Assembly: GCA_035447065.1 (NCBI GenBank)
Contig: DAOTGJ010000025.1
Location: 1 to 50,060, forward strand
Direction: 5' to 3'
Length of the DNA: 50,060 nt
DNA from: CALEMW01 sp035447065
GTDB lineage: Bacteria > Krumholzibacteriota > Krumholzibacteriia > LZORAL124-64-63
Below are positions 28,649-36,236 of the stretch, in pieces. The notes under the pieces are model-generated. The model was not told where the DNA came from and did not search any database. It saw only the letters and a program-made list of their open reading frames with translations. Each line of letters begins with the position of its first letter. Position 1 is the first letter of the stretch. The position numbers were made by a program, and so were the translations under genes.

Positions 28649-31600
28649 TCAGTGGTTGCGCTCCAGGGTGCGGACCAGGCCGCCCCAGCGACGGTCGAGA
28701 GAGAAGCCGTGACGTTCGAAGAACGGCCGCAGGACGAAGAGCGTCTTGACGGCCTCGTAGCCCAGGTTCGACAGCCGGATGCAGAAGTCCTCGATCAGCG
28801 CGCTGCTGATGCCCCGGCCCAGCAGCGGCGTGGTCACCACGATGCCGTTCAGGTGCACCACCGCGCGGTCCACCTCCTGCCAGCTGATGCCGCCCACCAC
28901 CTGCTCCTGGGCGTCCACCACCACCAGGAAACGGTCCTTCTGGCTGATGGTGCGGTGGTAGCCCGCCTTGAAGAAGTGGCGGTAGAGCTTGCCGATCTCC
29001 GCGGGGTCGTGGGGCTCGCGCACGGTGTACTCGGCGCCCTGCTTGTCGTGGATGTGGGTGTGGAGCTCCACCTGCCGCTCGCCCTCGGCGCCCACGGCGA
29101 TGAGCTCGGGCCCGCCTTCCTCGCTGCTCGGGAAGACCATGCGTTTGAAGGCGCGGCGCTGGCCGTCGTCGGTCAGGGCGGCCTGCAGGTCCGAGAGCTC
29201 CACCAGGCGCAGGGCCGGGTCGTCGCCGTGGTTGAAGAGGGCCTGCAGGAAGACGTCGAAGGCCTCGCGCACGGCGGCCGCGGTGTCGTGGAAGTAGGTG
29301 TGGCGGTAGAGGAGGCAGCGGTCCAGATCGGAGCCGCGATCCAGGCCGTAGAGGCGCAGCATCTCCTCCACCTGGCGCAGATGGGCCTTCACCGGGGCCG
29401 CGCCCGCCGTCTCCGCCCAGAGCCGGTAGCGTCCGATGGCGCCGCGCAGCGCGCAGCTCAGGTACGGCTGCTCGCGCAGGCGGCGCAGCTGGTCGTCGAG
29501 CTGGGCGGCCAGGCGTCCGCGGTAGCCGTCCAGCCGGTCCGACACCAGGTCGGCCTGCAGACGCTTCAGGAACGGCAGGGCCTCCTGCAGGCCCATGGCC
29601 TCCACGGCGGCGTCGCAGATCCAGCCCAGGTCCAGCAGCTTGCCGGTCCAGGGGTAGTTGACCTCGGTCTGCTTGTAGAAGTGCCGCAGCATGGGGCGCA
29701 CCAGGCTCAAGGGGCCGGTGGATTCGGTCCAGCCCGTGAGCGAGAGCACCTTGGTGCCGGTGCGGAAGTCGGGCTCCGGCACGGACACGTTCATGGGCGT
29801 GATCATGCCCGGCACGATGCGGCGTCCGCTGTGGAGCCAAACGCGGAAGAAGGCCGCGAAGGCCTGGATGTAGAGGCGGCGCCAGTTGGGCTCGCGCGCC
29901 AGGCCCGGCGCCGTGGTGCGGTCGCTGGCGTACTCGCGGATGCGCTCCCACACGTTCAGCGAGCCCACGAAGGCGAGCGACAGCGCACCCATGTCCTCGC
30001 GGTAGCAGCCGAAGCGGGGGATGCTGGGCTCGTCGTCCGGGTACGCGCCCAGCTTGATGAGCCAGTAGATGGTGCGCTTGAGGTGCGAGGCGTGGGCCTC
30101 CATGGTGCGCCGGTCCCAGATCACCAGCAGCAGGTCGAAGTGCTTCCCGCTCGTGGTGTTGATGGCCATGCGGTACACGCGCTGGCCCTGGCGCACGGCG
30201 GTGCGGCTGATCCAGATGCCGTCGCGCGGCACGTCGCGCACGTCGAGCTCCTCGCCGTCGGCGGCCAGCAGCAGCGACTGCTGGAGGAACGTGCTGCCCA
30301 CCAGCACGTCCTCCAGGCGGCGGATCTCCTCGCGGGAGAGGCCGTCCTGGAAGGCGATCTTCTCGTGCCAGTCCGTGGCCCCGCGCCACTCCAGGGTGCG
30401 GTCCAGGTGATCCTCGAACCACGCCGCCAGCTCCAGCACGTGCCGCTCGGCCATGGCCGCCACGGCGGGATCGCCGGGCAGCAGCACCCAGCTCACCAGC
30501 TCGTCGCGCACCGTGCCGTAGAAGGCCGGCTGGTTGCGGGCGAAGCCGGCCAGCAGCGTGAAGATGCGGTCGAACTGGTCGCGCATGATGCGGTCGGCCG
30601 GCCAGGGCAGGCCCTCGCGGTAGCGCGCCAGCCGGCGGCGGAAGGCCTCCAGCCGCCGCTCCTCCAGCACGTCGCGCGAGATGCGCGTGATGGTCTCCTC
30701 GTCCAGGAAGGGCAGGCCCGAGCCCAGGAACTTGGGACGGATGGTCTCCGCGCGCGGCACCGGCTCGTCCAGCACCAGCAGGCGGTAGGCGGTGCAGCGC
30801 ACCTCCATGTCCGGATGCCGGGCCAGGGTCTCGATGCGGCGGCGGATGAGCTCGCTGGTGCGGTGGTCGGCCAGCTCCAGGATGCGGCCCAGCGCCTCCA
30901 GGGCGCGCACCGCCGTCTCGCCGCGGCTGCGGATCATCTGGGCGCAAAGGTCGTGGATGCGGGCCAGGCGGCCGTCGGCAGGCGCGGAGGCCGGGGCCGG
31001 CGCGGCCGGAGGCGGCGCCTCCGGATCGCCCGGCAGGTCCAGGGGCAGGGCCACGTGTTCGTTGGTGGGATCCAGCGGCGCGTCCCAGCCCTCCTTCACG
31101 GGGCAGAACGCCGCCAGCTCCGCGTTGCCCACCCAGAGCATGGGCTGGCGCGCCAGCACGCCCAGGTCCAGCACGCCCGGACCGAACTCGTAGGCCAGGT
31201 CGCCGATGCGCACGGTGCCGTCGCCCAGGTCGTGCACGCGCAGCTCCACGCCGCGCGCCTTGTCCGCCAGGCCGTCCGGCGTGGCGCGCACGTCGGTCTC
31301 CAGGATGCCGAGATCGCGGTAGAGCCAGCGGGGCAGGCGCACGGTGCGCTCGCCGCAGGGCAGCTTCACGGAGTCGGTCAGGTACAGCTCGGCGATGGCG
31401 TCGGCGAAGTGCTCCTCGATGACCTTGCGGCGGTACGAGCCCTTGGGCGTGAGCTCGCCCTCCTCCAGGCTGAAGTCGCGGTCCAGCACCGCGAAGTTCA
31501 CCACGCGCTCGTGCCGGTTCAGGTCCGAGTTGGCCGCGGACACGATGTGGTGGAAGTACTCCCGCGCGGCGTCCGTGTCCGGCCCCTCCGCCATCACCGG

Positions 31601-33235
31601 ATCCTCCAGGTCCGGCACGATGAGCAGCACGTTGTAGTTGCGGTGGTCGCCCACCAGGAACACGCGCGCGATGCCGGGCACGTCCGTGAACTTCTGCTCC
31701 ACGATGCGCGGGGCCACGGTCTGCCCGCGCGTGTTCTTGTAGATGTCCTTGAGGCGGTCCACGATCTGCAGGTGGCCGCCCTCGCGCTCGCGGAAGATGT
31801 CGCCGGTGGGGAGCCAGCGTCCGTCGCCGGGCTGCTTCTCCTCGTCCAGGTAGCCGGCCACGTAGGGGCCGGTGATCTGCAGCTCGTTCTCCTCGGCCAG
31901 GCGCAGGCGCACGCCGGGCAGGGCCACGCCCACCGAGTCCTCCACGTAGTCGCCCGGCGGGGTCATGGTGATGCCGCCGGTGGCCTCGGTCATGCCGAAA
32001 CCGCTGCACAGCTCCACGCCGTGCCGCTGGAAGAAGCGGAAGGTGCGCGGGTCCAGGTAGCCGGCGGCCGAGAGGCCCCAGCGCAGGCGGTCGCCCACCA
32101 CGGCGCGCAGGTCGGCGGCGGGCTCGTCGCCCACGGCGGCGCCGCTCTCCAGCGACCGCACGCACACGTCGTGGATCTGCTGCCAGCGCAGCGGGATGCT
32201 GATCAGGCCGGTGGGGCGCACCAGGGGCATGAGGTTCAGCAGGGTGTCCCGCGAGGCGTTGTTGGTGAAGACGTAGGTGCCTCCCCAGAACAGCATGCCC
32301 AGCAGCTCCAGGTAGCGGCCGAAGGTGTGGAACAGGGGGAGGTAGCAGAGCAGCACCTCGGCGTCGCCCACCTGGGGCAGCGCCGCGGCGCGGGCGAAGC
32401 GCTTGCTCACCAGGTTGAGCAGCGAGAACGTCACGCCCTTGGGCCGGCCCGTGCTGCCGGACGTGAACATCACCGTGGCCACGTCGTCCAGGCCGAAGCG
32501 CGGCTGCGCCGCGAGGATCTTGTCCACGTCCTGGCGGCTCAGCTCGGCGACCACGGCGCCCAGGGGCGAGGCGCCCTCCGGCGCGTGGTCCACGTCGTCC
32601 AGCAGGAGATGGCGGGCGGCGATCTCGTGGGTGTCCAGCACGTCGGCCACGTGGCGGTGCTGGTCGCGGCCGCCGCTGACGATCACGTCGATCTCCAGGC
32701 GCTCCAGGATCCAGGCCAGGGTGTCGGCGTCGGTGTTGGGGGCCAGGGGCGTGACCAGGATGCCGTGGAGCAGGCAGCCCAGGTCCAGCAGGGCGCCGTC
32801 CACGCCGTTGGGCGTGATGATGGCCACACGCGCCCGCGGCGCCACGCGCAGCACGGCCGCGGCCAGGGCGCGGCAGCGCCGCAGCGCCGAGGCGTAGGTC
32901 CACTCCTGGGGCTTGCCCGGGTCGCCGGCGCGCAGGTAGACGTGCTCGGGATGGCGCTCCACGCGCTGGTGGAAGAGGGTCTCTAGGGTGACGCCGCCGC
33001 GGCGCACGGCGTCCATCGCCAGGTCGCACCAGCGGCTGCGCGCCGCGTCGTCCGGCAGGGCGCGGAGGAAGGCCGGCAGCCGCGTCTCGTCCAGCCACGC
33101 GGGCCAGAGCGTCGCGCCGCCGTCCGTCGACAGCAGTGCGGCGGCCTCGTCCAGGGCGGTGACGGCGGGGCCGTCGCCGTTGCGCCAGGCGGTCAGGGCG
33201 GGGTAGCGGCGCTCGTGATCACTGCTCCAGGGCAT
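28649..33235 (-). CDS. Giant protein: adenylate-forming (ANL) domain, unknown middle, GNAT acetyltransferase
   Basis: A 1528-residue product. Residues about 82-620 are an acyl-CoA synthetase-like adenylating domain: VMFTSGSTGRPKGV at 255, SGFGMTEATGG at 411, WLPTGDI at 474, VDRLKDIYKN at 492, and the catalytic lysine in LTPKGSYRRK near 598. Residues about 620-1350 match no family I recognise; a short helical, HEAT-like segment (residues about 790-860) is followed by a long mixed region. The last 150 residues look like a GNAT acetyltransferase (VVGGISWQEV, then NGIVVTTPLLGRGISSALIE as acetyl-CoA site, and LRPFFERHGF). It could activate an acid and transfer an acyl group, perhaps a regulatory protein acylase or lipid enzyme, but this is inference. 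The ATG at 33235 is chosen; a TTG at 33307 would add 24 residues lacking support. Confidence 0.8.
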   Translation of the reverse strand: MPWSSDHERRYPALTAWRNGDGPAVTALDEAAALLSTDGGATLWPAWLDETRLPAFLRALPDDAARSRWCDLAMDAVRRGGVTLETLFHQRVERHPEHVYLRAGDPGKPQEWTYASALRRCRALAAAVLRVAPRARVAIITPNGVDGALLDLGCLLHGILVTPLAPNTDADTLAWILERLEIDVIVSGGRDQHRHVADVLDTHEIAARHLLLDDVDHAPEGASPLGAVVAELSRQDVDKILAAQPRFGLDDVATVMFTSGSTGRPKGVTFSLLNLVSKRFARAAALPQVGDAEVLLCYLPLFHTFGRYLELLGMLFWGGTYVFTNNASRDTLLNLMPLVRPTGLISIPLRWQQIHDVCVRSLESGAAVGDEPAADLRAVVGDRLRWGLSAAGYLDPRTFRFFQRHGVELCSGFGMTEATGGITMTPPGDYVEDSVGVALPGVRLRLAEENELQITGPYVAGYLDEEKQPGDGRWLPTGDIFREREGGHLQIVDRLKDIYKNTRGQTVAPRIVEQKFTDVPGIARVFLVGDHRNYNVLLIVPDLEDPVMAEGPDTDAAREYFHHIVSAANSDLNRHERVVNFAVLDRDFSLEEGELTPKGSYRRKVIEEHFADAIAELYLTDSVKLPCGERTVRLPRWLYRDLGILETDVRATPDGLADKARGVELRVHDLGDGTVRIGDLAYEFGPGVLDLGVLARQPMLWVGNAELAAFCPVKEGWDAPLDPTNEHVALPLDLPGDPEAPPPAAPAPASAPADGRLARIHDLCAQMIRSRGETAVRALEALGRILELADHRTSELIRRRIETLARHPDMEVRCTAYRLLVLDEPVPRAETIRPKFLGSGLPFLDEETITRISRDVLEERRLEAFRRRLARYREGLPWPADRIMRDQFDRIFTLLAGFARNQPAFYGTVRDELVSWVLLPGDPAVAAMAERHVLELAAWFEDHLDRTLEWRGATDWHEKIAFQDGLSREEIRRLEDVLVGSTFLQQSLLLAADGEELDVRDVPRDGIWISRTAVRQGQRVYRMAINTTSGKHFDLLLVIWDRRTMEAHASHLKRTIYWLIKLGAYPDDEPSIPRFGCYREDMGALSLAFVGSLNVWERIREYASDRTTAPGLAREPNWRRLYIQAFAAFFRVWLHSGRRIVPGMITPMNVSVPEPDFRTGTKVLSLTGWTESTGPLSLVRPMLRHFYKQTEVNYPWTGKLLDLGWICDAAVEAMGLQEALPFLKRLQADLVSDRLDGYRGRLAAQLDDQLRRLREQPYLSCALRGAIGRYRLWAETAGAAPVKAHLRQVEEMLRLYGLDRGSDLDRCLLYRHTYFHDTAAAVREAFDVFLQALFNHGDDPALRLVELSDLQAALTDDGQRRAFKRMVFPSSEEGGPELIAVGAEGERQVELHTHIHDKQGAEYTVREPHDPAEIGKLYRHFFKAGYHRTISQKDRFLVVVDAQEQVVGGISWQEVDRAVVHLNGIVVTTPLLGRGISSALIEDFCIRLSNLGYEAVKTLFVLRPFFERHGFSLDRRWGGLVRTLERNH

Positions 33236-33278
33236 GGCGGTGCGGCGTCCTTGTCGAGGGGAATCTCCGTTGCAGAAT

Positions 33279-33307
33279 ATTGAAACCCATGGGAGTCTCC
33301 CTGACAA
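33279..33307 (-). promoter_or_regulatory. Candidate promoter of the giant synthetase gene
   Basis: On the minus strand, TTGTCA (33302-33307), 17 bases, TTCAAT (33279-33284). A near-perfect palindrome GGGAGTCTCCC (33291-33301) lies in the spacer directly beside the -35 box, where a repressor could act. Distance to the ATG is about 44 bases. Confidence 0.4.
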
Positions 33308-33486
33308 GGAGGAAAGGGGGATCTCCTAGCTGTAAAGTGTAAAATGATAGGGAGTTGCAAGGTCATGTACGCCGGAGGGGCCCGTGGGAGCCCGAAACGG
33401 CGGTTCCGGGTCCGGAGCGGCCAACTGATGAAAATAGAACTCAGTTGCATTCATCGGAATCTTTGCAATTAAGCGGACCAATTGAC

Positions 33487-33514
33487 TTGGAATTCCCTCC
33501 TCGAAGCATATAAT
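33487..33514 (+). promoter_or_regulatory. Promoter of the cbb3 oxidase cluster
   Basis: TTGGAA (33487-33492), a 16-base spacer and a perfect TATAAT (33509-33514), 57 bases before the ATG of ccoI. No FNR/Anr box (TTGAT-N4-ATCAA) was found near it. Confidence 0.6.
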
Positions 33515-33571
33515 TTGAAACCGATCCCGGCCGCCGCGGGCGGCCTCAGACTGGGGCGCAGGGGAGAGGTC

Positions 33572-36028
33572 ATGGGCAACGCCATGCCGCAGGAACCCAA
33601 GCCGAGCGACGCCGTGACCGCGGCGCCGCCGCTGCCGGACCGCTGCATCCACTGCGGCCTGGATCTGGGTCCCCGCCACAGCCCCGAGGACGGTCCCTTC
33701 TGCTGCCGCGGCTGCCGCGCCGTCCACGAGCTCATCCACGACCAGGGCCTGGACCGCTTCTACGATCTCCGACCCGACCACATCGCCCCCGCCCCGGACC
33801 TCAAGCCCGACAACCTGGCCTGGGTGGACGTGCTCTGCGCCCGCGAGGAGTCGCGCGTGGGCGGCGCGATGGTCCGGCTGCAGCTGGACCTCCAGGGACT
33901 GCACTGCGCGGCCTGCGTCTGGCTCCTGGAGGAGCTGTTCCGTCGCACGGCCGGCGGCCGCAACCTCACCATCAATCCCGCCCTGGGCACCGCGGAGCTC
34001 ATCTGGGACGAGGCGGCCGGCGACCTCAAGGAGTACCTGGCGGAGGCCGAGCGCTTCGGGTACCGCTTCGGTCCCGCCCGCAAGTCCCGCCGCTCCACCT
34101 CGCGCTGGGTGCAGCTGCGCATGGGCATCTGCATCTCCGCCGCCATGAACGTGATGATGTACAGCCTGAGCTACTACTTCGGGCTGACGGGCGAGGACAG
34201 CGAGGCGTACCGCCTCTTCGGGCAGCTCATCGCCGGCCTGACCACGCTGGTGGTGGCCGTGGGCGGCTGGCCCTTCTTCGCGGCGGCGTGGCGCGGGCTG
34301 CGCCGGGGCGTGGTGCATCTGGACCTGCCCATCGCCGTGGGCATCCTCCTGGGCTACTTCGGCTCGCTGTACGCCTACGTGCGGCAGGGGCCCCACGCGG
34401 CCTACTTCGACACCATCACCATCTTCGTGGCGCTGATGCTCGTGGGCCGCTGGCTCCAGGAGCACGTGCTGGAGCGCAACCGCAACGCGCTGCTGCAGTC
34501 GGGCGGCATCGCCGACCTCTACGCGCGTCGCGTGGAGGACGGCCGCCTGCGCGCCGTGGCCGCCAGCGAGCTCCGCAGCGGCGACGAGCTCTGGATCGCC
34601 GCCGGCGACCTGGTGCCAGTGGCCGGCGTGCTCCTGCGCGGCGAGGCGGAGATCTCCCTGGACTGGATCACCGGCGAATCGGCTCCGGAGCACCGCGTGC
34701 CCGGCGACCGCATCCCCGCCGGCGCGTTCAACGCCGGCCGCGAGGGGCTGCGCCTGGCCGCGGTGGAGGACTTCGAGGACTCCCGCCTCCACGACCTGCT
34801 GCGCACCGGCGGCGCCGACGCCGCGGTGGACCGCCAGGCCGGCGGCTGGTGGCACCGGCTGGGCTCCGTCTACGTGCTCACGGTGCTGGGACTGGCCGCC
34901 TTCGGCTTCCTGAGCTGGGCGGGGCGCGACGTGCACAAGGCCATCGAGGTGACCATCGGCATCCTGGTGGTGACCTGCCCCTGCGCCCTGGGCCTGGCCC
35001 TGCCCCTGGGACGGGAGCTGGTCCACGTGGCCCTGCGGCGCCGCGGGATTCTGCTGCGCCGCGACGACTTCCTGGACCGCGCCGTGCAGGTGCGCAAGAT
35101 CCTCTTCGACAAGACCGGCACGCTGACCCGCGGCCGCCTGGCCCTGACGGACGGTTCGCGCCAGGATCTGGCCCGGCTCGACGCCGAGGCCCGCCGCATC
35201 CTCTGGAACATGACCGAGCGCAGCGGCCATCCGGTGAGCCGGACCATCGCCGCCGCGCTGATCCTGCGGCCCGTGGGCGCGGCCGACGCCTCCCAGCCGG
35301 GCCTGGATCCCGCCCTGGACGGCGTTCGCGAGCTGCCGGGCGAGGGCCTGGAACTGGACACGGAGCGGGGTCTCTGGCGGGTGGGCCGGCCGTCGTTCGC
35401 GGTCCCGGACGATGACGCCGAAAATGGCGCCACCATTTTCAGTCTTGACGGACGGCCTCTGGTTGCGCTGTTCTTCGCGGAGGAATTGCGGACCGATGCG
35501 ATCCAGGAAGTCCGGGCCCTGCGCGAGGCCGGCTTCCAGGTCCACCTGCTGAGCGGCGACGCCCCCGCGAGGGCCGCCGCCGCCGCCGAGCGGCTGGGGC
35601 TCGATCCCGACCGCGTGCGCGCCGGCCTCACGCCCGAGGGCAAGGCCGCCGCCGTGCGCGCCCTCGATGCGAAGGACACCCTGATGGTGGGCGACGGCCT
35701 GAACGACAGCCCGAGCTTCGACGCCGCCTGGACCGCCGCCACGCCGGCGGTGGACCGGGCCGTGCTGCCGCAGAAGGCCGACTTCTACTACCTGGGCGAC
35801 GGCGTGGCCGCGGTGCGGCGCGCCCTGCTCGCCGCCCGGCACCTCGCCAGGGTGCAGCGCGGCAACCTGTGGTTCGCCGGGGCCTACAACGCCCTGGCCG
35901 TGGGCCTCTGCCTGGCCGGCGTGGTGACGCCGGTGGTGGCGGCCGTCCTGATGCCTCTGAGTTCCCTGACCGTGGTCTCGATCACGACCATCCGCCTGTC
36001 CCGGAGGAGGGCGACATGGATGTCCTGA
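33572..36028 (+). CDS. ccoI: Cation-transporting P-type ATPase, CcoI/FixI type (copper for cbb3 oxidase)
   Basis: Exports copper needed to assemble the cbb3 oxidase binuclear centre. The 818-residue product has an N-terminal cysteine cluster (CIHCG at about residue 28, FCCRGC at 47), then a metal-binding domain with GLHCAACVWLLEE. Eight helices, the actuator motif ITGESAPE, the transport-site TCPCALGLALPL, the phosphorylation motif DKTGTLTRG and the hinge VGDGLNDSPSF follow. The CAAC form and Cys-rich N-terminus are typical of CcoI. ATG 33572 is preferred over an open frame reaching 33482, since GAGAGG lies before it and the upstream part overlaps the promoter. The gene overlaps ccoS by 13 bases. 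Confidence 0.93.
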   Translation: MGNAMPQEPKPSDAVTAAPPLPDRCIHCGLDLGPRHSPEDGPFCCRGCRAVHELIHDQGLDRFYDLRPDHIAPAPDLKPDNLAWVDVLCAREESRVGGAMVRLQLDLQGLHCAACVWLLEELFRRTAGGRNLTINPALGTAELIWDEAAGDLKEYLAEAERFGYRFGPARKSRRSTSRWVQLRMGICISAAMNVMMYSLSYYFGLTGEDSEAYRLFGQLIAGLTTLVVAVGGWPFFAAAWRGLRRGVVHLDLPIAVGILLGYFGSLYAYVRQGPHAAYFDTITIFVALMLVGRWLQEHVLERNRNALLQSGGIADLYARRVEDGRLRAVAASELRSGDELWIAAGDLVPVAGVLLRGEAEISLDWITGESAPEHRVPGDRIPAGAFNAGREGLRLAAVEDFEDSRLHDLLRTGGADAAVDRQAGGWWHRLGSVYVLTVLGLAAFGFLSWAGRDVHKAIEVTIGILVVTCPCALGLALPLGRELVHVALRRRGILLRRDDFLDRAVQVRKILFDKTGTLTRGRLALTDGSRQDLARLDAEARRILWNMTERSGHPVSRTIAAALILRPVGAADASQPGLDPALDGVRELPGEGLELDTERGLWRVGRPSFAVPDDDAENGATIFSLDGRPLVALFFAEELRTDAIQEVRALREAGFQVHLLSGDAPARAAAAAERLGLDPDRVRAGLTPEGKAAAVRALDAKDTLMVGDGLNDSPSFDAAWTAATPAVDRAVLPQKADFYYLGDGVAAVRRALLAARHLARVQRGNLWFAGAYNALAVGLCLAGVVTPVVAAVLMPLSSLTVVSITTIRLSRRRATWMS

Positions 36029-36234
36029 TGGTCACGGCGTTCGTAAGCCTGCTGCTCGTGGTGGCGGGCATCGTCCTGTTCGTGTCGCGCGTCAAGGCCG
36101 GGGATTTCGAGCACGGAGACCGTCTCTCCCTGCTTCCCCTCGCCGACGACGAGCGGCCGGACGCGTCTTCCAACCCCGTCCCACAAGACGCGGCGGACAC
36201 CGCCGCCAAGCCCAGGAGAGGAGGGTCCGCTTGA
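36016..36234 (+). CDS. ccoS: cbb3-type oxidase assembly protein CcoS
   Basis: Small membrane protein needed for cofactor insertion into cbb3 oxidase. The 72-residue product has one N-terminal helix (VTAFVSLLLVVAGIVLFV) followed by VKAGDFEHGD, matching the conserved end of the family. The tail of about 30 residues is longer than usual. GGAGGAGGG before the ATG. It overlaps ccoI, and its stop is next to ccoN. Confidence 0.88.
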   Translation: MDVLMVTAFVSLLLVVAGIVLFVSRVKAGDFEHGDRLSLLPLADDERPDASSNPVPQDAADTAAKPRRGGSA

Positions 36235-36236
36235 CC

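Larger units (their letters stand above)
33236..33571. other. Divergent intergenic region between the giant synthetase and the cbb3 cluster
   Basis: 336 bases without a gene, markedly AT-richer than its surroundings. It holds a minus-strand promoter candidate (33279-33307), two interlocked inverted repeats (CAACTGA-N12-TCAGTTG at 33422-33447, and TTGCA-N14-TGCAA at 33445-33468) and a plus-strand promoter (33487-33514). No small reading frame with a ribosome site was evident. Confidence 0.7.

Noticed and set aside
28601..32986. A 1461-codon plus-strand frame opposite the giant synthetase
   Set aside because: Antisense shadow of the ANL-GNAT gene, with the same repetitive composition and no domain signatures.
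33482..33514. TTGACT (33482-33487) as -35 box for the perfect TATAAT of the cbb3 promoter
   Set aside because: The spacer would be 21 bases; TTGGAA five bases further on gives a normal 16-base spacer.
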